Shown here: positions 50,863 to 59,431 of the stretch, one piece after another | Layout of the letters: each line of letters starts with the position of its first letter | Position numbering within the stretch: the first letter of the stretch is position 1 | Source: BOKV01 sp049289295 | Lineage (GTDB): Bacteria; Pseudomonadota; Alphaproteobacteria; Rhizobiales; Rhizobiaceae | DNA: 64,000 nucleotides | Direction of reading: 5' to 3' | Assembly (NCBI GenBank): GCA_049289295.1 | Contig: JBATLL010000102.1 | Location: forward strand, 62,001 to 126,000 | Made by a program: the position numbers and the translations under genes | Notes under the pieces: model-generated | Databases searched by the model: none | Seen by the model: only the letters and a program-made list of their open reading frames with translations | What the model was told of the DNA's origin: nothing

Positions 50863-51738
50863 TCACGCGGACACGCCCAGCAGCCGCATTGCATTGTCCT
50901 TCAGTATCAGCGGACGAACCTCGTCGCGAATGGCGATCCTGTCAAAATCCGAAAGCCAGCGTTCAGGTGCAATCATTGGCCAATCCGAACCGAAAAGCAT
51001 CTTTTTTCGCAGGATCGTGTTGGCGTATCGCACGAGTATCTCCGGGAAATATTTCGGAGACCAGCCCGACAGGTCGATATAGACATTGGGCTTGTGCTGG
51101 GCGACGGAAAGCGCCTCCTCCTGCCATGGGAAGGACGGATGCGCCAGGATGATCGGCATGTCAGGAAAATCCACCGCTACATCGTCGATATGCATCGGGT
51201 TGGAATACTTGAGCCGCATCCCGTTCCCCCCTGCCATGCCGGAGCCAACGCCCGTCTGGCCGGTATGAAAGAGAGCAGGCTTTCCCGTTTCTGCAATCGC
51301 TTCGTAAAGCGTATAGGCCATGCGGTCATTGGGATAAAAGCCCTGCATGGTCGGGTGGAACTTGAAACCCTGCACGCCGAATTCGGCCACCAGACGCCGC
51401 GCTTCGCGTGCGCCGAGCTTGCCCTTGTGCGGGTCGATTGAAGCGAAGGGGATCAGGATATCGCTGTTTTCCGCTGCCAGCTCCGCCACTTCCTCATTGC
51501 GGTAGCGCCGGTAGCCGGTCTCCCTTTCAGCATCCACCGGAAAGATCACCGCGGCAATATTCTGCTCGCGATAATGCGCTGCAGTCTGCGGCACGGTTGG
51601 CGGATGTTCCCACGGCGCCTTGAAATACATCGCCATCGTCGACTGCAGTTCGTCATAGCCGTCATCGGCATGGCAACCGCAGGGTTCTTCTGCATGCGTA
51701 TGAAAGTCGATAGCCCTGACCTTTGAAAAATCCACCAT
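50863..51738 (-). CDS. Amidohydrolase-family protein, candidate hydroxyphenyl beta-ketoacyl-CoA hydrolase
   Basis: The 291-residue amidohydrolase_2 family protein has the HxH metal motif in IDFHTHAEEPCGC near residue 10, FKFHPTMQGF near 125, FHTGQTG near 157, LAHPSFPWQEEA near 195, and MLFGSDWPMI near 245. In Agrobacterium-type and CouO-type pathways a protein of this family removes acetyl-CoA from 4-hydroxyphenyl-beta-ketoacyl-CoA during ferulate and coumarate beta-oxidation. The adjacent feruloyl-CoA synthetase gene, four bases upstream, supports this role by context only. Confidence 0.75.
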   Translation of the reverse strand: MVDFSKVRAIDFHTHAEEPCGCHADDGYDELQSTMAMYFKAPWEHPPTVPQTAAHYREQNIAAVIFPVDAERETGYRRYRNEEVAELAAENSDILIPFASIDPHKGKLGAREARRLVAEFGVQGFKFHPTMQGFYPNDRMAYTLYEAIAETGKPALFHTGQTGVGSGMAGGNGMRLKYSNPMHIDDVAVDFPDMPIILAHPSFPWQEEALSVAQHKPNVYIDLSGWSPKYFPEILVRYANTILRKKMLFGSDWPMIAPERWLSDFDRIAIRDEVRPLILKDNAMRLLGVSA

Positions 51739-51742
51739 GATT

Positions 51743-53554
51743 TCAGACCTTTGCTACCGCTGTTTCATTTTCATCATAAAGCCGAGCCACCATATCGGCG
51801 CGCCGCGCGAGCACCTGGCGATTGTTGAGGTTCCCCTTGCTGGTGACCTCATGGTCCTGCAGCGACGGTGGCTCGGCCACGATGATGGCCCGGCTGATAC
51901 GTGTTGAAGAACCTGTCGAAAGAGTCGCCAACTGGCGCAGGCGCCGCTCGATTTCACCAATCAGAACTTCGCCGCCAAGCGCCCCATCAACCATTTCAGA
52001 ACTGATGCCTGCTGCATCGAGCGCTGCCTTGTCGGGGAACATGACAAGCCCGATCTCCATGCGGTCGTGACCGGTGACAACAACATCCTGCGCAAGCGGT
52101 GCAAGCGCACCAAGCGCGGCAAGCCGGATATGGCTTGCATGAACCCAGGTGCCGCTCAGGAGCTTGAAGTCTTCCGCAACCCGCCCGTCAAAGGAAAGTC
52201 CCGCCTCCATCCTTTCCGGGTCTGCGAAACGCACAGCGTCCCCGGTGATCAGATAGCCCTCCTCATCGAATGCCTCGCGCGTCTTCTGCGGGTCGCGAAA
52301 ATAGTTCCGCATGACATTGGGGCCCTTGACCCGCAATTCGAACCGCTTCTCGCCCAGCGGCAGCAGTTTCGCCGTCGCTCCGGCCATCGGCACCCCAATC
52401 CTGCCGGAACGATCAACCGGTTCATGCACCATCAGCACAGCGGGCGCAGTTTCGGTCATACCCCAGCTGGAAGTCATCAGCGGCACTGAACCGGTTTCCG
52501 AAAGCGCGAAACTTTCAAGCGCCTGCCAGATTTCCTGCGGCAGGGACGCGCCCGAATAGAAGATCATGTCGAGATCGGTAAAGAATTTGCGGCGAAGCGC
52601 TTTGTCCTTTTCCAGCGCCTTCACCAGCATGCCATAGGCTACCGGCACGTTGAACGAAATGGTGCCGGCATGCATCGCCATGTTTTCAAGCGAGCGAGCA
52701 AACGCGTCGCGAGTCGGCTTGCCATCATCGATGTAGAGGCTGCCGCCATTTGCCAGCATCAGATTGAAATTGTGGCTGCCGCCGAAGACGTGGTTCCAGG
52801 GCAGCCAATCCAGTATTCTGGGCGGATGATCGTCGAGAAACGTAAAGCAGCCTGCGATCTGCGCCTGGTTCACGCACATCATGGCATGGGTCGTTTCCAC
52901 TCCCTTCGGCAGCGAAGTCGAGCCGGACGTGAACAATATCTTGGCAAGCGTGTCAGGCCCGACCGTTGAATGGATAGCATCAAGCACTGGCCCGGGACTG
53001 GCCTTGAGCAGTTCGTCGAAACCTGTCACCCCGTCTGCAACTGCGCTGCTGGCCGAGACGATCTCAACGCCTTGCAGCGCATCGAGACGGAGTGCATCTC
53101 CATAGCGTACCGGGTCCTGTACATAGGCCATTGCCGGACCGCTCAGGCGCAGAATGTGATTCAGCCGGTCATGCGCACCTTGAATGAGCGAATATTGCTC
53201 GGCAACCGGAATGACCGGCACGCCCACATACTGGGCGGCGAGCGAAAGCAGCCCATGATCGACGCCATTGCCGGAAAGCACGATCAGGGGCTTGTCTGGC
53301 CCCAGACCGCGTTCAAGCAGGCTGGCTCCGATGGCGCGAACCATTCCCAGCGCTTCGCCATAACGCACTTCCCGCCACCCGGCACCGGAACGCTCGGCGA
53401 TGAAGACACGCTGCGCTGCATCGCGCGCATGCTTGTGCAGCCACTCGCCAGTATTGCGCGCGACCGGCCCCAGTGCGCGCGGCGAAGACAACAAGAGCGC
53501 GCCATCCGCGCCCGTCTCCATCACCACCTGATGTTTGAGATATTGCTTGTTCAT
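51743..53554 (-). CDS. fcs: Feruloyl-CoA synthetase-like AMP-forming ligase
   Basis: The 603-residue ligase activates hydroxycinnamates (ferulate, p-coumarate, caffeate) with CoA. The ATP loop is ILFTSGSTSLPKGVETTH near residue 210, SSWGMTETAPAVLM near 365, and the C-terminal segment VAEDFKLLSGTWVHASHIR near 460 is characteristic of feruloyl-CoA synthetases; the lysine loop is TSKGNLNNRQVLARR. It overlaps the MarR gene by four bases. With the crotonase, amidohydrolase and pobA genes it forms a hydroxycinnamate to protocatechuate route. Confidence 0.88.
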   Translation of the reverse strand: MNKQYLKHQVVMETGADGALLLSSPRALGPVARNTGEWLHKHARDAAQRVFIAERSGAGWREVRYGEALGMVRAIGASLLERGLGPDKPLIVLSGNGVDHGLLSLAAQYVGVPVIPVAEQYSLIQGAHDRLNHILRLSGPAMAYVQDPVRYGDALRLDALQGVEIVSASSAVADGVTGFDELLKASPGPVLDAIHSTVGPDTLAKILFTSGSTSLPKGVETTHAMMCVNQAQIAGCFTFLDDHPPRILDWLPWNHVFGGSHNFNLMLANGGSLYIDDGKPTRDAFARSLENMAMHAGTISFNVPVAYGMLVKALEKDKALRRKFFTDLDMIFYSGASLPQEIWQALESFALSETGSVPLMTSSWGMTETAPAVLMVHEPVDRSGRIGVPMAGATAKLLPLGEKRFELRVKGPNVMRNYFRDPQKTREAFDEEGYLITGDAVRFADPERMEAGLSFDGRVAEDFKLLSGTWVHASHIRLAALGALAPLAQDVVVTGHDRMEIGLVMFPDKAALDAAGISSEMVDGALGGEVLIGEIERRLRQLATLSTGSSTRISRAIIVAEPPSLQDHEVTSKGNLNNRQVLARRADMVARLYDENETAVAKV

Positions 53555-54039
53555 GGTGTGCCGGCCTTTTCGATGCGAGCCAGAATGGAAGCCAGTTGCT
53601 CCTTCTCTTCACTGGAAAGCACATCGAACAGGCTCGCCTCGGCCTCGCTCACCAGTTTCACGACCCTGTCGCGAAACCGCATGCCCGCCAGCGTCGGGTT
53701 GAGCGCATAGGCGCGGCGGTCGCCCTCCACCCTGTTGCGCACGATCAGGCCCCGTTCTTCCAGATCATCGATGATCAGCACAATGTTGGAGCGTTCCAGG
53801 CTGAGCGCGGACGCCAACTGGCTTTGCGTCATTTCGGGCCGGGCACAGATGAGGACCAGCGCGGAAAAACCAGCCGGCCGCAAACTGAACGCATCAAGCG
53901 ATTTCTGCACCTTCGCCTGGATGACAAGCCAACTGCGCTTCAGGCAATAGCCAAGCAGCAATTCGCGCAGGACCGCATCTTCCTGCATGGCAGCCGCAGG
54001 CTCATCCGTTGCAATCTTGCGCGGCTCTTCGCGACCCAT
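53551..54039 (-). CDS. MarR-family regulator of hydroxycinnamate genes
   Basis: The 162-residue MarR protein has a winged helix in residues 55-125 (AGFSALVLICARPEMTQSQLASALSLE, NIVLIIDDLEERGLIVRNRV, EGDRRAYAL). It is placed between the crotonase and fcs genes, like HcaR/FerR-type repressors that respond to hydroxycinnamoyl-CoA. It overlaps fcs by ATGA and follows the crotonase stop by three bases. Its likely operator is the inverted repeat upstream of the crotonase gene. Confidence 0.85.
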   Translation of the reverse strand: MGREEPRKIATDEPAAAMQEDAVLRELLLGYCLKRSWLVIQAKVQKSLDAFSLRPAGFSALVLICARPEMTQSQLASALSLERSNIVLIIDDLEERGLIVRNRVEGDRRAYALNPTLAGMRFRDRVVKLVSEAEASLFDVLSSEEKEQLASILARIEKAGTP

Positions 54040-54042
54040 GTC

Positions 54043-54822
54043 TCACCTGAACCTTGGCTGGCGCTTTTCCAGAAATGCGCGCAGGCCCTCTTCAGCGTCC
54101 GGAGATGTCTGGGTGAGTGCTGCACACAGGCTCTCAGCGAAATGCCCGTCCGCCTTGGCCATGTCCTCGATGCGCGACAGGGCCTGGATCATGACATAGT
54201 TCGAAAGCGAGGCGTTCTGCGCAATGCCCTGCGCAAGCTCCCTCGCCTTTTCGAGTGCCTGGCCTGGATCGCAGAAATAATGCGCCAAGCCCAGTGCCAG
54301 CCCTTCCTGGGCGGTATATTTGCGACCGGTCAGCATCATTTCGATCATCCGGTCAGCACCCAGAATGCGGCCGATCCGCACCGATGCGCCACCGCCAACG
54401 AAAATGCCGCGCCTGCCTTCTGGCAATTGGAAGATCGTGCCCGGATCAGCCACCCGCACATGTGTCGCGGCAGCAATTTCCAGACCGCCACCAATCACCG
54501 CACCTGTCAGGGCCGAAACGACGGGCAGACCGCCAAACTGGATCACATCCATCACGCGCTGCCAGTTGCGCGAATGGCGCAGTGTACCTTCCGCGTCACG
54601 GCGAACATGTTCTGAAAGATCCAGTCCTGCCGAGAAATGCCCTCCTGCTCCAGCAAGAATGGCAACCTTGACGCCCTTGGGTGGCGCTGAAAAGAACCGG
54701 TCAAGACCCTCAATCAACGCATCGCACATGGCATTGCGCTTTTCGGGCCGGTTGAATGTGAGTGTTGCAATTGCATCCTCAATCTCGATCAAGAGATCGG
54801 GCGCAGCCCTGTCTTTGGCCAT
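54043..54822 (-). CDS. Enoyl-CoA hydratase (crotonase) of the hydroxycinnamate operon
   Basis: The 259-residue crotonase has both catalytic glutamates, in GAVIGGGLEIAAATHVRVAD near residue 110 and IFQLPEGRRGIFVGGGASV near 135, plus the oxyanion motif AGGHFSAGLDLSEH near 65. It is therefore a credible hydratase of feruloyl- or coumaroyl-CoA. Whether it also cleaves to the aldehyde (Ech retro-aldolase) or only hydrates is unresolved; the amidohydrolase in the operon and lack of an aldehyde dehydrogenase favour simple hydration. It is the first gene of this operon. Confidence 0.85.
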   Translation of the reverse strand: MAKDRAAPDLLIEIEDAIATLTFNRPEKRNAMCDALIEGLDRFFSAPPKGVKVAILAGAGGHFSAGLDLSEHVRRDAEGTLRHSRNWQRVMDVIQFGGLPVVSALTGAVIGGGLEIAAATHVRVADPGTIFQLPEGRRGIFVGGGASVRIGRILGADRMIEMMLTGRKYTAQEGLALGLAHYFCDPGQALEKARELAQGIAQNASLSNYVMIQALSRIEDMAKADGHFAESLCAALTQTSPDAEEGLRAFLEKRQPRFR

Positions 54823-54860
54823 TGGATTCTCCCGTCCGGAAGATCGTTATCCAACAACAT

Positions 54861-54877
54861 TGTTATGTCAAGTAACA
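54861..54877. promoter_or_regulatory. Inverted repeat TGTTA-N7-TAACA upstream of the hydroxycinnamate operon
   Basis: The 5-base arms TGTTA and TAACA lie 39 bases upstream of the crotonase start, beside a second small palindrome AACATTGTT at 54856-54864. The operon-encoded MarR protein is the likely binder. Confidence 0.45.
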
Positions 54878-54884
54878 TTCAATT

Positions 54885-56087
54885 TCAGGCAATGGCCGAA
54901 GCACCTTCCGCCAGGCCGTTGCCGCCATAAATCCACTCGACGCTGTCATACCAGTCATCAGCCGACTTCGAGCGCATGATGGCGTTTCTCAGTTCTGCAT
55001 GCCCACCTGAAGGATGGTAGATGTGATCGCCAATGAGCCTGGATTGAAGCTGGACCCGCGCCGTGCGCAGCGTGCGCATGGAAGTATATTTGGCAAAGGC
55101 CCTGACCGGATCGCCCGACGCCCCTTCAAGGCTGGCGCAAAGGCAAACCGCATCTTCCATCGCCATGCACGCGCCCTGGGCGAAATATTGCAGCATCGGA
55201 TGCGCGGCATCGCCAAGCAGCACCACCCGCTCATCCTGCCAGGTTGTCACAGGATCGCGATCGCACAGCACCCAAAGTTTCCAGTCGGTGCCATGATCGA
55301 TGATCTTTCGCGCGCGTTCGCTGATATGCTCGAAGCCGCGCCGGACTTCTTCGTGGCTGACGGGCTTGCCCGCCACGGGTTCAGGCGCATCATTGTGATA
55401 GGTCACGACGAGGTTGAACATCTTCCAGCCCGAAAGCGGATAATGCACGATGTGGCACTTGGGACCGGCCCACAGGGTTGCCGCGTTCCAGCGCAGATCC
55501 TCCGGCATGCTCTCGAAAGGTATCACCGAACGATAGGTCGTGTGACCCGAAACGCGCGGCGCGCCATCGCCCACCACCTTCTTGCGGATATTGGACCATA
55601 GACCGTCCGCGCCAACGAGCGCCGAACCGACAACCGAACTGCCATCGGCAAGGATAGCCGTGACGATTGATCCGTCCTGTTGGTGGGAAACAACTTCGCT
55701 GCTGGTGCGCAGGTCCACAAGCGGATGCGCTTCGCACGCTTTCAGGAACACGCCATGCAAATCGCCTCGATGCACGACTGCATAGGGATTGCCCATACGG
55801 GCACGAAAACGATCGTCGAGCGGAATGCGGGTGATTTCATCCCCGCTCATCGCATCCATCAGGCGCAAACTGTCGATATAGACGGCCATGGAACGCGCCG
55901 CATCGCCCACGCCCAGATAGTCGAAGGCGTGAAAGGCGTTGGGGCCCAGCTGAATGCCCGCACCAATTTCGCCAAGTTTCGCAGCCTTCTCCAGAACGAT
56001 GGAGGCGAAACCCTTCTGCGCCAGGCCGATCGCGGTGGCAAGTCCGCCTATTCCGCCGCCAGCAATGAGAATGGGTGCGTTTTTCAT
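54885..56087 (-). CDS. 3-Hydroxybenzoate 6-monooxygenase
   Basis: The 400-residue FAD hydroxylase of the salicylate hydroxylase group has ILIAGGGIGGLATAIGLAQKG near residue 5, IGAGIQLGPNAFHAFDYLGVGD near 40, VGADGLWSNIRK near 158, and GDAAHPMLQYFAQGACMAMEDAVCL near 290. It converts 3-hydroxybenzoate to gentisate, which the next two genes degrade. Salicylate 1-hydroxylase is the alternative within the family; the gentisate genes decide. It overlaps the fumarylpyruvate hydrolase gene by ATGA. Confidence 0.9.
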   Translation of the reverse strand: MKNAPILIAGGGIGGLATAIGLAQKGFASIVLEKAAKLGEIGAGIQLGPNAFHAFDYLGVGDAARSMAVYIDSLRLMDAMSGDEITRIPLDDRFRARMGNPYAVVHRGDLHGVFLKACEAHPLVDLRTSSEVVSHQQDGSIVTAILADGSSVVGSALVGADGLWSNIRKKVVGDGAPRVSGHTTYRSVIPFESMPEDLRWNAATLWAGPKCHIVHYPLSGWKMFNLVVTYHNDAPEPVAGKPVSHEEVRRGFEHISERARKIIDHGTDWKLWVLCDRDPVTTWQDERVVLLGDAAHPMLQYFAQGACMAMEDAVCLCASLEGASGDPVRAFAKYTSMRTLRTARVQLQSRLIGDHIYHPSGGHAELRNAIMRSKSADDWYDSVEWIYGGNGLAEGASAIA

Positions 56088-56791
56088 GCGGTCTGTGCTT
56101 GCGCGATTGCCAGATTGACTGGCGCGAGCCCCTCGATTTCCCCGTGAATACGGTCCCCCGCAGCAACCGGGCCAACGCCTGCTGGCGTCCCGGTATAGAT
56201 CAGGTCTCCTGGCATGAGATGGTAAAAGCCGGAAAGATGGCTGATGATCTCCGGAACGCTCCAGATCAGGTCGCTTAACCTTGCATCCTGCCTTACCTCG
56301 TCATTGACTGTGAGCATGATCCGCTGGTCGCCGACAGTACCGAAATCGGCGGCCTTGCGAATGGGCGACAGGATGGCCGACTGTTCGAAGGCCTTGCCCA
56401 GATCCCACGGGCGCTGCTTGGCCCTCGCCTCCAGTTGCAGGTCCCGGCGTGTCATGTCCAGCCCGCAGGCAAAGCCATAGACAGCGGCAGGTGCCTGGGA
56501 AACACTCACCTGAAATGCAGGTGCACCAAGCGCAATGACCAGTTCCATTTCATAGTGATAGTTGGCCGTGCCGGGCGGATAGGCGATCGTTGCGCCAGTA
56601 TGGACAACAGCGCTTGCCGGTTTCGTGAAGTAAAACGGAGCCTCGCGGTCCACGGCGACACCCATTTCCGCTGCATGGGCGGCATAGTTGCGCCCGACGC
56701 AGAAGATGCGGTGCACCGGATAGGCCTTGGATTCGCCTTCCACCGGCACTGCTGGTGTGGAGGGTACATCAAACAGAAATTGCTGCGCCAT
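56084..56791 (-). CDS. Fumarylpyruvate hydrolase (FAH family)
   Basis: The 235-residue FAH-family hydrolase has VHRIFCVGRNYAAHAAEMG near residue 26, PFYFTKPASAVVHTG near 52, metal-binding YHYEMELVIALG near 77, and PGDLIYTGTPAGVGPV near 193. In the gentisate route it splits fumarylpyruvate (or maleylpyruvate) to pyruvate and fumarate (or maleate). It lies between the dioxygenase and hydroxylase genes in the same transcript. No maleylpyruvate isomerase gene is seen here. Confidence 0.9.
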   Translation of the reverse strand: MAQQFLFDVPSTPAVPVEGESKAYPVHRIFCVGRNYAAHAAEMGVAVDREAPFYFTKPASAVVHTGATIAYPPGTANYHYEMELVIALGAPAFQVSVSQAPAAVYGFACGLDMTRRDLQLEARAKQRPWDLGKAFEQSAILSPIRKAADFGTVGDQRIMLTVNDEVRQDARLSDLIWSVPEIISHLSGFYHLMPGDLIYTGTPAGVGPVAAGDRIHGEIEGLAPVNLAIAQAQTA

Positions 56792-56793
56792 GG

Positions 56794-57834
56794 TCAGCGT
56801 GACCTTTCTTCATAATAGCCTAGTTTTTCCTGCAGGGGCCTGTCGTGAACGCGAACCAGAAAGGCTTCGCCATCCAGGGAACTGTGCTCCATCTCAGCGA
56901 AGACGGGGGCGGTGAATGTGTCCTTGGGACCCCAACTCACCGTTTCGCCGTTGACGAGACTGCGACCTCGCCCCTTGATGACATGAAACACGCTGCTGGC
57001 CGAACGCAGTGGTGGCCTGTCGGTCTTGCCCGCCACCAGCATCATCGCCGTGAAGCCCATCGTCGGGAGGACATCGCGGCCGGTTTCAGGATTGACGAAA
57101 TCGATCTCGACCGGCTCCGATCCGCCATATTGCGCAAGACTGCGCAAGGCCGCCTCGGTCCTGTTCCAGGGGAAGCGCATCATCGGATAGGGCTTTTCGT
57201 TCTGCGCCCTGCTGCGTGAAGGAACCAGCCCGGCAGCGGCATATTCCACCTGGCTCGCATCAGGGCGATTGCGCTGCGCCTGCAAGGGCGCTTCTTCTGC
57301 ATACGACCCTTCGAGATAGACGAACAATGGCAAGTCAAGCGCATCGAGCCACACGACCGGCTCCTCGCCCTCATGGCCATGATCATGCCATTCCCCGCCA
57401 GGTGTCAGGACAAGATCGCCGTCGGACATCGGCAGCTTCTCCCCATCAACCACGGTATAGCCACCCCTTCCCTCGACAATTATGCGCGCAGCACTTGGCG
57501 TGTGCCGGTGTGCTGGTGCCTTTTCGCCGGGAAGCAGAAGCTGAAGCCCGATATAGATCGAGGACGTGGCCTGCATGGCGCCGACGCCACGCCCGGTATC
57601 GGAAAGAACCAGTACCCGCCGTTCGGCCTTTTCCACCGGAGTGAGCTCACCAGCGCGCAGCAATAGCGGGCGAACATCGCCATAGGTCCAGTGGCTGGGC
57701 CGTGTGACAGGCATCGGTTTTCCGTGCGGAAGAAGGTTGCGCATCATTGGCCACAGCGGCGCGACACCCGCCTTCGTCATGGCATCGCGATAATCCTGCG
57801 GCAATTCTTCCAGTGTTCCAAGCTGTTCGCTCAT
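56794..57834 (-). CDS. Gentisate 1,2-dioxygenase
   Basis: The 346-residue bicupin dioxygenase cleaves gentisate to maleylpyruvate. The iron ligands are in the first cupin (PGEKAPAHRHTPSAARIIVEGRGGYTVVDGEK near residue 102, EWHDHGHEGEEPVVWLD near 145). The second cupin (FHVIKGRGRSLVNGE) is less conserved, as usual. The ATG at 57834 has GGAGG six bases upstream; a TTG at 57849 is also in frame but rejected. It is the first gene of the operon, two bases ahead of the hydrolase gene, and divergent from a MarR regulator. Confidence 0.92.
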   Translation of the reverse strand: MSEQLGTLEELPQDYRDAMTKAGVAPLWPMMRNLLPHGKPMPVTRPSHWTYGDVRPLLLRAGELTPVEKAERRVLVLSDTGRGVGAMQATSSIYIGLQLLLPGEKAPAHRHTPSAARIIVEGRGGYTVVDGEKLPMSDGDLVLTPGGEWHDHGHEGEEPVVWLDALDLPLFVYLEGSYAEEAPLQAQRNRPDASQVEYAAAGLVPSRSRAQNEKPYPMMRFPWNRTEAALRSLAQYGGSEPVEIDFVNPETGRDVLPTMGFTAMMLVAGKTDRPPLRSASSVFHVIKGRGRSLVNGETVSWGPKDTFTAPVFAEMEHSSLDGEAFLVRVHDRPLQEKLGYYEERSR

Positions 57835-57862
57835 CTCGTTCCTCCGCAAGGCACTTGTTATT

Positions 57863-57878
57863 AGTAAGTATGCTTATT
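57863..57878. promoter_or_regulatory. Inverted repeat in the gentisate/MarR divergent promoter
   Basis: AGTAAG and CTTATT flank TATG, giving 6-base arms with one mismatch inside an AT-rich run (57858-57882) in the 74-base gap between the divergent starts. A MarR dimer could cover both promoters from this site. Confidence 0.4.
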
Positions 57879-57908
57879 ATTATGGCGGAGTCAACAGGAA
57901 GCGAAGCG

Positions 57909-58382
57909 ATGGCGAATTTCCATGATATGCCAGGCCACCTGATCCGGCGGCTGCATCAGATTTCCCTGTCCGTCTTTGCCGAACGGACAGCCGCGGCGGG
58001 CTTCGACCTGACACCGGTCCAGTATGCCGCGCTCAATGCGATTTCCATTGCGCCGGGCATGGACCAGGCGACACTGGCGGGAACCATTGCCTATGACCGA
58101 GCAACCATTGGCGGGGTCGTGGACAGGCTCGTTGCAAAGGGACTGGTGGCAAGACAAACCAGCAAGCGCGACCGGCGCGCCAGGGAACTGGTCATCACCG
58201 GCGATGGCGCGGATATCCTTTCAGGCGTTTCACCCGTGGTTGAAGCACTTCAGACCACGATACTGGCTGGACTGAACAGCCAGGAACAGGCGCAGTTCAC
58301 GGCGCTTCTGCAAAAGACGACACAGGCAGGCAACCAGTTGAGCCGCGCTCCGGCCCGCGAACCGGATCAGCTTTCGCAATAG
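57909..58382 (+). CDS. MarR-family regulator of the gentisate operon
   Basis: The 157-residue MarR protein has a winged helix in residues 35-100 (FDLTPVQYAALNAISIAPGMDQATLAGTIAYDRATIGGVVDRLVAKGLVAR read in segments). The start at 57909 (MANFHDMPG) has AGGAAG upstream; ATG 57882 lies inside the promoter. It is divergent from the gentisate dioxygenase. Its stop overlaps the convergent Ldh-family gene by 16 bases. Confidence 0.87.
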   Translation: MANFHDMPGHLIRRLHQISLSVFAERTAAAGFDLTPVQYAALNAISIAPGMDQATLAGTIAYDRATIGGVVDRLVAKGLVARQTSKRDRRARELVITGDGADILSGVSPVVEALQTTILAGLNSQEQAQFTALLQKTTQAGNQLSRAPAREPDQLSQ

Positions 58383-59374
58383 GCGAGAATGCGCGCCTTG
58401 AGATCGTCATCCACCGCGACCCCTTCCCGCTCGATGCGCACTCTGTTCGCCGCACGCCTCGAACCAGGCAAACGGGCGCCATCCTGCTCCTCGATCAACT
58501 GGCACAACCGCTCGATCTGTGCATGGAAATAGGCTCCGCTATGGGCTTGCGGATCAATCGCGATGAAGCATTGCCCGCTCGACGGCGGGCCGCCTGCTGT
58601 TCCTGAAAACGCGCCGGCATCCTTGCTGAGCAGCGCGCCAGCAAGGCAAGACGCCAGAACCTCGACAGTCAGACCGATGCCAAACCCCTTGTAACCACCT
58701 GCAGGAAGCATTGCGCCTTTCAAAGCCTCCTGCGCATCCGTGGTCGGCCTGCCTTCGCAATCAATTGCCCATCCCGGTTCAATGGGCTCGCCCATGCGTG
58801 CGCGCAGCATGATCTCCGACTTGGCGATGGCGCTGGCGGACTGGTCGATGACAAAGGCAGCCCCACCCTTTCCATCCGGCACGCCCAGCGCGAACGGGTT
58901 GGTTCCAATCACCGGCTTGCGCCCACCAACCGGCGCGATCGAGGCAGGCGCATGGGTGAAGCACAGGCCCACAAGGCCCACTTCCGCAAAACGTTCCGCA
59001 TGATGTCCAAGGACACCGCAATTGTAGGAATTGTGCAAGGTGAGCGACGCAATGCCATTTTCACGCGCCGCCGCACAGGCAAGTTCGAAGCCCGCATCGA
59101 TTGCGGGATGGGCAAAGCCATTGCGCGCATCGACGCGCACCACACCTGGAGCGGAACGCGACACGACTGGCACCGCCTCACCGTCCACCTTGCCGCAACG
59201 CACATGCTCGGCATAGATCGGAACGTAGAGAAGTCCATGGCTGCGAATGCCATCACGTTCCGCAAGCACCGTCGAGCGGGCGACAGAAGCTGCATTCTGG
59301 TCACGGGCGCCTGCTCCGCGAAGCGCATTGGCGGCCATCTCGCCAATCTCGGCGAGTTGCATCTTGCCTGACAT
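58367..59374 (-). CDS. Ldh/malate dehydrogenase-2 family NAD(P) oxidoreductase
   Basis: The 335-residue protein belongs to the LDH2/MDH2 family (YlbC, AllD, YiaK, piperideine-2-carboxylate reductase). Motifs are RDGIRSHGLLYVPIYAEHV near residue 40, LHNSYNCGVLGHHAERFAEVG near 115, IGTNPFALGVPDGKGGAAF near 155, and GGYKGFGIGLTVEVLASCLAGAL near 235. The substrate is a 2-hydroxy acid, ureidoglycolate, or a cyclic imino acid; the sequence does not decide. It lies downstream of and in the same direction as the following DAO-GcvT gene, 57 bases apart. Confidence 0.85.
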   Translation of the reverse strand: MSGKMQLAEIGEMAANALRGAGARDQNAASVARSTVLAERDGIRSHGLLYVPIYAEHVRCGKVDGEAVPVVSRSAPGVVRVDARNGFAHPAIDAGFELACAAARENGIASLTLHNSYNCGVLGHHAERFAEVGLVGLCFTHAPASIAPVGGRKPVIGTNPFALGVPDGKGGAAFVIDQSASAIAKSEIMLRARMGEPIEPGWAIDCEGRPTTDAQEALKGAMLPAGGYKGFGIGLTVEVLASCLAGALLSKDAGAFSGTAGGPPSSGQCFIAIDPQAHSGAYFHAQIERLCQLIEEQDGARLPGSRRAANRVRIEREGVAVDDDLKARILAYCES

Positions 59375-59431
59375 TGTTTCCCTTCCCTGCGTTGGCGGGC
59401 CTGAGGCTCCGCTCCGCAACAGCCTTCCCGG

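Noticed and set aside
50157..51152. Plus-strand frame of 331 codons across pobA and the amidohydrolase gene
   Set aside because: It crosses two well-supported genes on the other strand and matches no family.
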